A stretch of DNA of 6,686 bases. It comes from Clostridiales bacterium (GTDB taxonomy: Bacteria; Bacillota; Clostridia; Lachnospirales; Lachnospiraceae). The number at the start of each line of letters is the position of its first letter. Within the stretch, counting starts at the first letter, position 1. Of the stretch, positions 1 to 5,553 are shown one piece after another. A program made the position numbers and the translations under genes. The notes beneath the pieces are model-generated. The model did no database searches. It worked only from the letters and a program-made list of their open reading frames with translations, and had not been told where the DNA came from. The DNA is taken from the NCBI GenBank assembly GCA_019420405.1, contig JAHZHF010000172.1:1-6686 (forward strand), given 5' to 3'.

Positions 1-155
1 CTTTTAATCCGTATCCGGTACTTTGTAGTTTCCCTTATTCCCTGGAGCGAAGCCCGGAGCCGTCCTCCATCCCCGCAGAATACATTTGAGAATCATCCCT
101 GTTTTCGGACGTTTTTTCATACGGGAGTTAATGAACTAAATAGCTGGAATATCTT
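1..155. other. Gene-poor left flank
   Basis: No convincing gene is seen here. The minus strand has an open frame of 38 codons (ATG at 120, stop at 4-6) that starts inside the 48-bp repeat with MKKRPKTG, but no Shine-Dalgarno sequence precedes it. The inverted copy at the right end opens the same way (MKKRPKTE) before the window stops. This could mean that the repeat belongs to a larger dispersed element, or it could be chance. No good intrinsic terminator for the sigma-fusion gene is visible. The T6 run at 112-117 is on the opposite strand and has only a distant five-base partner (CGTCC at 61-65, GGACG at 107-111). Confidence 0.5.
99..146. repeat. Left copy of a perfect 48-bp inverted repeat
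   Basis: Base-by-base comparison shows that this stretch is the exact reverse complement of 6632-6679. Similarity continues outward: 93-98 pairs with 6680-6685 with only two differences, both transitions, so the repeat may be longer than its perfect core. The copy lies 9 bp beyond the stop codon of the sigma-fusion gene, on its 3' side. Read in the direction of that gene it contains a small dyad, TTCAT-N10-ATGAA (116-135 on the plus strand), and an overlapping AGTT-CATT-AACT, followed by a run of six A. No recombinase or transposase is in the window, so the kind of repeat (invertible-site arm, dispersed element or recombination scar) is not established. Confidence 0.95.
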
Positions 156-2372
156 CTAGGGCACCCGGAACGTAATCTCCGCTCCCGCCGCCTGACAGTA
201 ATTCACATGTTCCGCTCCTTCCCCCTCGTCAAACGTCAGCCGGAATGTAGACGGAATCCACTCTGTGGTGCAGCAGCATACGCTATATTCTATTGTGCCG
301 CTGACAGGTCCGCTGATCTCTCCGGCCTTTGCGGCAGCCGCTATCTCCGGAGCTGTCATTTCCCCGTAGTTCACTTCCAGGCTGCTTGTCCCGAACCCGA
401 ATCCTGCTGTACAGTAATCGTAATCCCCCGTGCGCTCTGTCTCCGGGCTCAGGCGGAGAAACCCGATCGGAAATGCAGAATCATCCGACGTAACGCGCAG
501 CTTCAGAATCCAGTAACGGGCATTGGGACATGTGGAAACGATTCGCCTGAATCCGTCTTCTGTTACGATCTCCCCGCCCGGCTCGGCCTCCACCGGCGTG
601 AGGCTCTCCACGGCAACGGAGCCTCCCGGGATCTTCACTTCCTCCTCATCCCATATGCCGTTTTCCAGGTCAATGGGAAGGCAGAATTCTTCCGTCACTG
701 TTTTCTTATAGATATAATACGGAATGGACAGTGTATAAGTTCCGGGCTGAGCCTCCCCGAAATCCCATTCAAAATACTGGCTGGCTGAGAAGGGACTCCA
801 CAGAAGACACTTCCCGGTTTTTGTGGTTCCGTCTTCTCCTGTCACCGTGAGCGCCGCCCCTTCTGCGCCGTGCATATAACCTATGCTTCCATAGACCAGG
901 GAAGCAGAGAGGAGATTTTCTCCCCCGCTGGTAATGGGATTGACTGATACGCTCAGACGGCCATCTTTAAGTTCCGGCCGCATCACGATCATATGCTCCT
1001 CATCTATGGAATAAACATACGTCCCCGCACCGTCATTTTCTGCCGGAACCATCTGAAAGCCGATCTCCGCATCATCCCCCGGCGTAAGCTCCACTCCGTT
1101 AATCTGGTTCCGTGAACAGAGGGACAGTTCCATCCGATCCCCGTCGGTGATGGAAAGATCTTCCGCGTTAAATGCCGTTATAAAGGTCATGTTCTCCACC
1201 ATTGTGTTTTCCGGATTTTTCCACCAGTAGGAACTCCAGCTTTTCTCCCCGCACGTAAGGGTTTTAAAGCGGGGACAAACTCCGAGATATCCTCCCATAT
1301 CCCGCGAGATCTCAATCCCGGCCGCTTCCACCGCATCTGTTTTCACATCCATTTCCAGCATGGCGATCAGATTGGTTCCGTCATAAACAGCGCTGGTAAT
1401 CGTCGTCGTTGTATATATATTTTCCCCTGACACAGGCTCCGCAAGAGTATAGATCTCTGCATTCTCATCCAGCACCACGCCATAGTTTTCCACCCAGCTG
1501 ACGTCGGGCATTTCATATGTTCCTTCCCCTTCTTCTTCACTTCCTGCCTCAGAGGCGCCGATAAGATCCACAGACCCGTTTTCCGGTAGTCCGTCCTCCG
1601 CATTTTCTCCTCCATTATCTTCCGGAAGTCCGGACAGGACTCCTGAAGCCCCGTTGTCCGGAATAATCAGCGGTTTCACACTCCCTGTTATATCCTCCCC
1701 GTCTTCCCCGTCTCCTGTAAAATATCTCCAGATCTCCGGAAGATCCGGCACAATCTCATAGTAGCGCAGGACATTGTATGTGCACGCGGTCAGTAGCAGC
1801 AGGATCAGGATAATCAGCGTCAGCAGCAGCGATCTGCGCATTTTGTGTATGGATCTGCTGTGGCGCTTCTTTACAGTCTCATAGGGGAGATGCAGGGAGT
1901 CCGCAATCTCCTGTATCGTCATCCCGCCGTAATATTTCATCCGGATAATCTGAACTTCATCGGGCCGGAGTGTTTTCATTGCCCGCTCCAGATCCGCCCT
2001 GGCCTCCGCCCCGGAAATCCGGCGGTCAGAGCAGGCATCCATACCGCTCCGTCTGTCGGCGGCTTCCTCCTCTTTCAGGGCTTCCGTCCTGTGCCTGCTG
2101 TCTTTTCGGTATCGTGACACGGCTGTGCTTCTGGCAATTACAGACAGATAAAAGGGCAGGGAGGCCCTGCCCGGATCATATTTACCTCTCTGAAAATAAA
2201 ATCTGACAAACGTCTCATTCACGCATTCTTTGATATCTTCCGGATTTTCCAGGTACTGTGAGATTATCTTCCAGACAATCCCCGTGTACTGCTCCATCAG
2301 AAGGGCCATGCCTCTCTGCGGCTCCGTTTTCAGCACATTCAGAATTCTTTCCTCCGTTGTCCTCCCCCGCAT
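156..2372 (-). CDS. ECF-type sigma factor fused to a membrane segment and a large exported domain
   Basis: A 738-aa protein with a cytoplasmic sigma factor at its N terminus. Residues ~21-92 are sigma region 2 (-10 recognition and core binding; note NPEDIKECVNETFVRFY and the following Arg-rich SRYRKDSRHR). Residues ~127-178 are region 4, ending in the helix-turn-helix MTIQEIADSLHLPYETVKKR. Only a few residues later a hydrophobic stretch (182-196) follows HKMRRS and ends in LTAC (194-197), a lipobox-like motif. Next come an acidic Gly/Glu/Asp linker (~219-290) and a beta-rich region to the end, with 11 cysteines (366, 374, 419, 522, 564, 615, 654, 699-701, 726). The region around 543-585 faintly resembles DUF4179-type ectodomains of clostridial anti-sigma proteins; I am unsure of this. 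Typical ECF factors are ~160-200 aa. The ATG at 2372 has AAAGGA nine bases upstream. Inferred role: an extracytoplasmic signal controls a membrane-tethered sigma factor. No separate anti-sigma gene adjoins it. Confidence 0.9.
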   Translation of the reverse strand: MRGRTTEERILNVLKTEPQRGMALLMEQYTGIVWKIISQYLENPEDIKECVNETFVRFYFQRGKYDPGRASLPFYLSVIARSTAVSRYRKDSRHRTEALKEEEAADRRSGMDACSDRRISGAEARADLERAMKTLRPDEVQIIRMKYYGGMTIQEIADSLHLPYETVKKRHSRSIHKMRRSLLLTLIILILLLLTACTYNVLRYYEIVPDLPEIWRYFTGDGEDGEDITGSVKPLIIPDNGASGVLSGLPEDNGGENAEDGLPENGSVDLIGASEAGSEEEGEGTYEMPDVSWVENYGVVLDENAEIYTLAEPVSGENIYTTTTITSAVYDGTNLIAMLEMDVKTDAVEAAGIEISRDMGGYLGVCPRFKTLTCGEKSWSSYWWKNPENTMVENMTFITAFNAEDLSITDGDRMELSLCSRNQINGVELTPGDDAEIGFQMVPAENDGAGTYVYSIDEEHMIVMRPELKDGRLSVSVNPITSGGENLLSASLVYGSIGYMHGAEGAALTVTGEDGTTKTGKCLLWSPFSASQYFEWDFGEAQPGTYTLSIPYYIYKKTVTEEFCLPIDLENGIWDEEEVKIPGGSVAVESLTPVEAEPGGEIVTEDGFRRIVSTCPNARYWILKLRVTSDDSAFPIGFLRLSPETERTGDYDYCTAGFGFGTSSLEVNYGEMTAPEIAAAAKAGEISGPVSGTIEYSVCCCTTEWIPSTFRLTFDEGEGAEHVNYCQAAGAEITFRVP

Positions 2373-2475
2373 TTTTCTTTTTCCTTTCTGCCATTTCCCA
2401 TCGCCCGGGATGCGCCATCGATCCGGCTTTTTGTAACTTTACTTCCGCTCATACAGGCGTGAGCTTTTCCCTATG

Positions 2476-2505
2476 ATCATAACATAGCGGGCAGAATATT
2501 CTCAA
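2476..2505 (-). promoter_or_regulatory. Putative sigma-A promoter of the sigma-fusion gene
   Basis: On the minus strand there is TTGAGA (2505-2500), an 18-base spacer and TATGAT (2481-2476). The -10 is preceded by TG plus one base (TGTTATGAT), the extended -10 form. Transcription would start near 2469 and give a leader of about 97 nt before the ATG at 2372. No obvious ECF-type promoter (GAAC-like -35) is seen, so autoregulation cannot be read from the sequence. The assignment rests on consensus match only. Confidence 0.5.
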
Positions 2506-2564
2506 CAATGTGAATTTTAACCAGCTCGGCCCCCATGCAATCGAATTGCTTATTACAGTTCGCC

Positions 2565-2593
2565 TTGCGTAAATTTTCCCCGCTTTGTATAAT
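2565..2593 (+). promoter_or_regulatory. Putative promoter of the YgjP-like gene, with a palindrome near the start site
   Basis: TTGCGT (2565-2570), a 17-base spacer and a perfect TATAAT (2588-2593) form a good sigma-A type promoter. Transcription would begin near 2600, about 40 nt before the ATG. A perfect 10-bp palindrome, GGTCCGGACC (2606-2615), lies just downstream of the expected start, where a repressor could bind. It has no second copy in the window. Confidence 0.6.
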
Positions 2594-2640
2594 GATTCCG
2601 ATACCGGTCCGGACCAAACTAAAGAAGCAGGTGATACTCC

Positions 2641-3207
2641 ATGAAATTTCCTTTTGATTATGAAATCATATACAGCTCCCGCAGAACAACAGCGATTCAC
2701 ATCACTGCGGACGGGAAAGTGCAGGTGCGCGCTCCCTATAAATGTCCCCGGTCATTTATCGAGTCTTTTCTTCACCAGAAGGAAGACTGGGTTCTTCGTC
2801 ATCTTGCCCGGATCGGGCAGCAGAAAAAAGAACACCCTGCCCCGGATCATCCGCCGCTTTCAGCAGATGAGAGGGCAAGGTATATGAAAATCGCAGGAGA
2901 TATTTTTCTGAAAAAGACGGAATATTACGCCCGGATCATGAACGTCTCCTATGGCCGCATTACCATCCGGGAGCAGAAGACCCGGTGGGGCAGCTGCAGC
3001 AGCAAGGGAAACCTGAATTTTAACTGGAGGCTGATCCTTGCCCCGGAGGAGGTGCTTAACTATGTTGTCGTCCATGAGCTCGCCCACCGGAAGGAAATGA
3101 ATCATTCGAAAGCGTTTTATGCGATTGTGGAGTCCGTCCTTCCGGATTACCGCCAGTCCAGGAAATGGCTGAGAGAGAATGGGCAGAGATTGTGGGATAT
3201 GGTGTAA
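2641..3207 (+). CDS. YgjP/DUF45 family metallopeptidase-like protein (M48-like HELAH)
   Basis: 188 aa. The N-terminal beta region (about 10-55, including the VRAPYKCP segment) and the later block KTRWGSCSSKGNLNFNWRLI (113-132) are hallmarks of the YgjP/DUF45 family. The zinc site is complete: HELAH at 145-149 supplies two His and the catalytic Glu146, and H155 in MNHSKAFY is the expected third ligand. There is no signal peptide or membrane segment, so it should be cytoplasmic. E. coli YgjP is annotated as a UTP pyrophosphatase, to my recollection, while sequence-based schemes call the family a zinc metallopeptidase; the true substrate here is unknown. The start at 2641 is supported by AGGTGAT, a match to the 3' part of the Shine-Dalgarno consensus, five bases upstream. 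The gene is monocistronic, divergent from the sigma fusion and convergent with maf (49 bp apart). Confidence 0.9.
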   Translation: MKFPFDYEIIYSSRRTTAIHITADGKVQVRAPYKCPRSFIESFLHQKEDWVLRHLARIGQQKKEHPAPDHPPLSADERARYMKIAGDIFLKKTEYYARIMNVSYGRITIREQKTRWGSCSSKGNLNFNWRLILAPEEVLNYVVVHELAHRKEMNHSKAFYAIVESVLPDYRQSRKWLRENGQRLWDMV

Positions 3208-3256
3208 ATCTTAATCGTTCAGCCCGCGCCATTCCCTATAACATCTGTATGCTCTG

Positions 3257-3841
3257 CTACACAGCACCCAGCCCCTTGAGCACCTGATACACATAGGAAA
3301 CCGGGAGGCCAACCACATTATAATAATCACCCTCGATACGGTCAATATACGGAGCAAACCGCCCCTGTATCCCGTATCCGCCCGCTTTGTCCATAGGCTC
3401 CCCGGTCGCAATATAGCCGCGGATCTCCTCATCGCTCATGGCATGGACAAATACTTTCGTCCCGACTGCGTGATTTACGACACTCTTCTTCCCCTCCTTG
3501 CCGAAATCAAGCACCGCAACTCCCGTATACACTTCATGAGTCCGCCCCTGGAGGCTGTGAATCATACGGAATGCCTCTTCTTCATCCTTCGGTTTCCCAA
3601 GGATCGCATCATCCAGAACTACAATTGTATCGGCGCCCAGCACGATCATATCCCTATCTGCCCGCAGCTCCTCTGCCACATTTTCCGCTTTCATAAGAGC
3701 CAGTTCCTTCACAATCTCCTCCGGCACTGTGCTGTGGTAAATCTCTTCTTTTCCACTCACTCTTACTGTAAAATCTACTCCTATCTGAGCCAGCAGTTCA
3801 CGTCTGCGGGGTGAAGCTGAACCAAGTATTATTGTTTTCAT
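3257..3841 (-). CDS. maf: Maf family nucleoside triphosphate pyrophosphatase
   Basis: 194 aa, the normal family length. Maf proteins hydrolyse non-canonical or excess nucleoside triphosphates (dTTP/UTP in the YhdE/MafA branch) to the monophosphate and pyrophosphate, and are also known as septum-formation inhibitors. All signature blocks are present: LGSASPRRRELL (6-17, phosphate binding), GADTIVV (69-75, with the catalytic Asp71), LGKPKD (81-86), GRTHEVYTGV (99-108), GEPMDKAGGYGIQG (147-160) and EGDYYNVVGLP (170-180). The R13/T72/Q159 pattern suits the dTTP/UTP branch, but that sub-assignment is inference. AAGGAT seven bases before the ATG lies inside the last codons of the HAD gene, whose stop is only 5 bp upstream. 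It is the third and last gene of the operon. No clear terminator is visible in the 49 bp beyond it. Confidence 0.96.
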   Translation of the reverse strand: MKTIILGSASPRRRELLAQIGVDFTVRVSGKEEIYHSTVPEEIVKELALMKAENVAEELRADRDMIVLGADTIVVLDDAILGKPKDEEEAFRMIHSLQGRTHEVYTGVAVLDFGKEGKKSVVNHAVGTKVFVHAMSDEEIRGYIATGEPMDKAGGYGIQGRFAPYIDRIEGDYYNVVGLPVSYVYQVLKGLGAV

Positions 3842-3846
3842 CTCAT

Positions 3847-4731
3847 TTATCCTTCTTTATTTTTCTCGTTTTCCACCAAAATATAATGAATGCCCTCTGC
3901 CACACCGTCTTTATCATTAGACGCTGTAATCCGGTCTGCCGCTGCCATGCACTCTGCGGATGCATTTTCCACTGCAAACCCGAGCCCTGCAAACCGCAAA
4001 AGCCCGGAGTCATTATGTCCGTCCCCGAAAGCTGCCAGCTCTTCTCTTCTGATTCCCAGAGATTCAATCAAAAACTTTACTGCTGAGTCTTTTCCCGCAT
4101 TAACGTCGGATATTTCCAGAAGCTGCCGGACAGAAGACGTGATATACACATTCCTTATGCTTTTTTCAAGAGTTTTCCACAGTCTCTGTTTCTGTTCTTC
4201 ACTTTTCACCACAATGTCAATACAGTCGAGAACATCCCTGTGACTCTTAATAAAATCTTTCATTCCATCTATCGGCTTTCTCGTGCTCTGTATGTATGAC
4301 ACCGCCTGTTCCGATGCGCCAAACCGAACCGGATCTTCCACATATGCTCTCTCCGCATAGGGTCTGCCGTCGATAAACGTCTCGTAGACCGCACAATCCT
4401 CCGTTCTATGACCATACCCGGACGCGCAGAGCTCCGCTTCTGTAATCGTCAAAATATCTTCCACCGCATCCGTCTCCAGCTTAAACTGCCGCAGACACGT
4501 CTTCTCTTTCAGATCGTACACAGCGGCGCCATTTGAAGTAACGGCATACCGGATCCCCGGAATCTCAAGCAGCGCCTTCGGAAGAGAATGAAGCGGCCTT
4601 CCGCTGGCAGCCGCTACCTGTATGCCCGCCTCAATAGCCTGCTCTATTGCAGACCGGTTTCTTTCACTCAACTCCCCCTGGCTGTTCAGCGTTGTCCCAT
4701 CCAGATCCAGGGCAATACATTTAATCTTCAT
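3847..4731 (-). CDS. Cof-type HAD-IIB family phosphatase
   Basis: 294 aa from the chosen ATG at 4731. The four HAD motifs are in order: DLDGT (residues 9-13; nucleophile Asp9, acid/base Asp11), Ser43 in AASGRP, Lys214 in NAGKDSAVKF, and GDGHND (236-241). A long cap domain (about 80-200) between motifs II and III, and the GDxxND form of motif IV, place it in subfamily IIB (Cof/YidA/YwpJ type), whose members dephosphorylate sugar phosphates, nucleotides or cofactor intermediates; the substrate cannot be predicted. In-frame codons GTG (4746) and ATG (4743) lie upstream, but GAGGGG sits four bases before 4731 and the family start (MKIKCIALDLDGT) fits there. This start overlaps the end of the upstream hydrolase gene by 11 bp (4721-4731), which suggests translational coupling. 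It runs straight into maf. Confidence 0.94.
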   Translation of the reverse strand: MKIKCIALDLDGTTLNSQGELSERNRSAIEQAIEAGIQVAAASGRPLHSLPKALLEIPGIRYAVTSNGAAVYDLKEKTCLRQFKLETDAVEDILTITEAELCASGYGHRTEDCAVYETFIDGRPYAERAYVEDPVRFGASEQAVSYIQSTRKPIDGMKDFIKSHRDVLDCIDIVVKSEEQKQRLWKTLEKSIRNVYITSSVRQLLEISDVNAGKDSAVKFLIESLGIRREELAAFGDGHNDSGLLRFAGLGFAVENASAECMAAADRITASNDKDGVAEGIHYILVENEKNKEG

Positions 4732-5311
4732 CTGTCCCCTCATCACTCCAATTATAACCCACAGCTTTTATATACTCTTCCGTAATTTTCATAATTTCCT
4801 GCAGATTCTTCAGATCTTTTTCTACGTCACCTGTTTCCAGAGAGTGGTCCGCCCCCTCAGTCACATACAGAGGGAATCCGCCTTCCTCACTCTTCCCCTT
4901 CACGGCCGCAAATACCACCCAGGAATCTTCTGTTCCGGTAAATACAATTCCCGGCTGCTTCATAAACTGAAAGGATGCTTCCACCGGAGTATAATATATA
5001 TTCCTCGTACTGAGTCCATGCTTCCCCGCATAGGCTGACGCCACTGCGGTTCCCACACTCTTCGAGATAAAAAGGACATCCTCATACGCCGTAAAATCAA
5101 CATCTGCAAGCAGCTCTTCCGTCTGGCTGAGCGCATTGAAAAACGCTTCCTCCATCTTCTTCTGAGATCCCTTCACACCTTTTGGGAAATTGCCGTACCG
5201 TACCTCTCTGATCTCATATCCGTTTTGCGCTGCGATTTTTCTGCTGTAGTAAAGGAGGGGTTTATCCACATGATATCCTACTCCCGGAAAAATAACTGCT
5301 ATCTTCTTCAT
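4721..5311 (-). CDS. Small alpha/beta-hydrolase-fold protein
   Basis: 196 aa from the ATG at 5311. An open frame extends upstream to 5380, but that part covers the promoter region, and AGGAGG stands eight bases before 5311 with the protein opening as MKKIAVIFPGVGY. A hydrolase triad can be placed in the usual order: Ser85 in the elbow SKSVG (after strand VLFIS), Asp129 in FTGTEDSW, and His156 in GADHSLE. The elbow has Ser where most families have the first Gly of GxSxG. There is no lid domain, signal peptide or membrane segment, so it is a compact cytoplasmic enzyme of the dienelactone-hydrolase/Tex30-like type. Its substrate is unknown. It is the first gene of the operon with the HAD phosphatase and maf. 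No residue seems missing, although the fold call rests on motifs only. Confidence 0.8.
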   Translation of the reverse strand: MKKIAVIFPGVGYHVDKPLLYYSRKIAAQNGYEIREVRYGNFPKGVKGSQKKMEEAFFNALSQTEELLADVDFTAYEDVLFISKSVGTAVASAYAGKHGLSTRNIYYTPVEASFQFMKQPGIVFTGTEDSWVVFAAVKGKSEEGGFPLYVTEGADHSLETGDVEKDLKNLQEIMKITEEYIKAVGYNWSDEGTDED

Positions 5312-5345
5312 CTTATCTGCCTCCTGGTTTTTGTACACTGATACT

Positions 5346-5375
5346 ATTCTACTCTCAATGCCGGATTTGTGCCAC
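5346..5375 (-). promoter_or_regulatory. Putative promoter of the hydrolase-HAD-maf operon
   Basis: On the minus strand, GTGGCA (5375-5370), an 18-base spacer and TAGAAT (5351-5346) match the sigma-A consensus moderately (4/6 and 5/6). Transcription would start near 5339, leaving a leader of about 28 nt before the AGGAGG and ATG at 5311. The -35 element is embedded in the palindrome described separately. No other promoter is evident inside the operon, where the genes touch or overlap. Confidence 0.4.
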
Positions 5376-5394
5376 AACATAATGCATATCCGGC
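5360..5394. promoter_or_regulatory. Nested inverted repeats over the operon promoter (candidate operator)
   Basis: Outer arms GCCGGAT (5360-5366) and ATCCGGC (5388-5394) are perfect 7-bp inverted repeats. Directly next to the left arm lies a perfect 11-bp palindrome, TTGTGCCACAA (5367-5377), which covers the proposed -35 of the hydrolase operon. This is a typical place for a repressor to bind. No matching site is seen at the other promoters in the window, and I do not recognise the motif as belonging to a named regulator. It could instead form a hairpin in a transcript, but it is upstream of the predicted start site on the minus strand. Confidence 0.5.
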
Positions 5395-5433
5395 GGTTTA
5401 CATTTCATATCCTGCTATCTTTTCCAATTAATA

Positions 5434-5462
5434 TTTACTTTTGTTTCTAATCCCGATATGAT
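5434..5462 (+). promoter_or_regulatory. Putative eutH promoter
   Basis: TTTACT (5434-5439), a 17-base spacer and TATGAT (5457-5462) form a plausible sigma-A promoter (4/6 and 5/6). Transcription would begin near 5469 and produce a leader of about 85 nt that contains the hairpin at 5483-5513. The evidence is consensus match and position only. Confidence 0.45.
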
Positions 5463-5482
5463 TCCTGCATCCGCTGTATCCT

Positions 5483-5513
5483 CAGCCGGTTCCTCACTAT
5501 TACAACCCGGCTG
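5483..5513 (+). promoter_or_regulatory. Hairpin in the eutH leader
   Basis: CAGCCGG (5483-5489) pairs with CCGGCTG (5507-5513). The stem extends by two more pairs (TT with AA) if the C at 5506 is bulged, giving about nine pairs and a 12-base loop. It is not followed by a T run, so it is not an intrinsic terminator as seen. I do not find the paired hairpins with the conserved loop bases that ANTAR regulators such as EutV recognise, nor a B12 box. It may act on mRNA stability or be a DNA dyad for a regulator. Confidence 0.45.
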
Positions 5514-5534
5514 CACACCGGAGTATTATCAAAA

Positions 5535-5553
5535 AGGAGCTGAGTAATCAGAT
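5535..5553 (+). promoter_or_regulatory. Distant ribosome-binding site of eutH with a mini-hairpin in the spacer
   Basis: AGGAG at 5535-5539 is the only Shine-Dalgarno match, yet it lies 14 bases before the ATG at 5554, longer than the usual 5-10. An in-frame TAA at 5545-5547 rules out an earlier start. The spacer contains CTGA-GTAA-TCAG (5540-5551), a four-pair stem with a GNRA-type loop. If folded it would bring the site to about two bases from the ATG, so it would change ribosome access. A stem this short is only marginally stable. Confidence 0.4.

Noticed and set aside
207..788. Open frame on the plus strand opposite the sigma fusion (also 1845-2117 and 1970-2206)
   Set aside because: They lie antisense to a strongly supported gene, have odd Cys/Arg/Pro-rich composition and no ribosome-binding site or recognisable motif.
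1770..1850. The sigma fusion as an artefact of a missed stop or frameshift between two genes
   Set aside because: The frame is continuous, and the sigma4 end, basic residues and hydrophobic span follow each other without a gap. No internal Shine-Dalgarno site supports a second gene at Met178, though a read-level check would be decisive.
3208..3256. Bidirectional terminator between the YgjP-like gene and maf
   Set aside because: Only a four-pair stem (TGCT/AGCA) is visible and there is no T run on either strand.
5312..5380. N-terminal extension of the hydrolase (start at 5380)
   Set aside because: The extension covers the promoter and palindrome, while AGGAGG sits eight bases before the ATG at 5311, where the fold begins.
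5463..5553. EutV-type (ANTAR) antitermination site or B12 riboswitch upstream of eutH
   Set aside because: No tandem hairpins with the conserved loop bases, no terminator T run and no B12 box; the leader is also too short for a cobalamin riboswitch.
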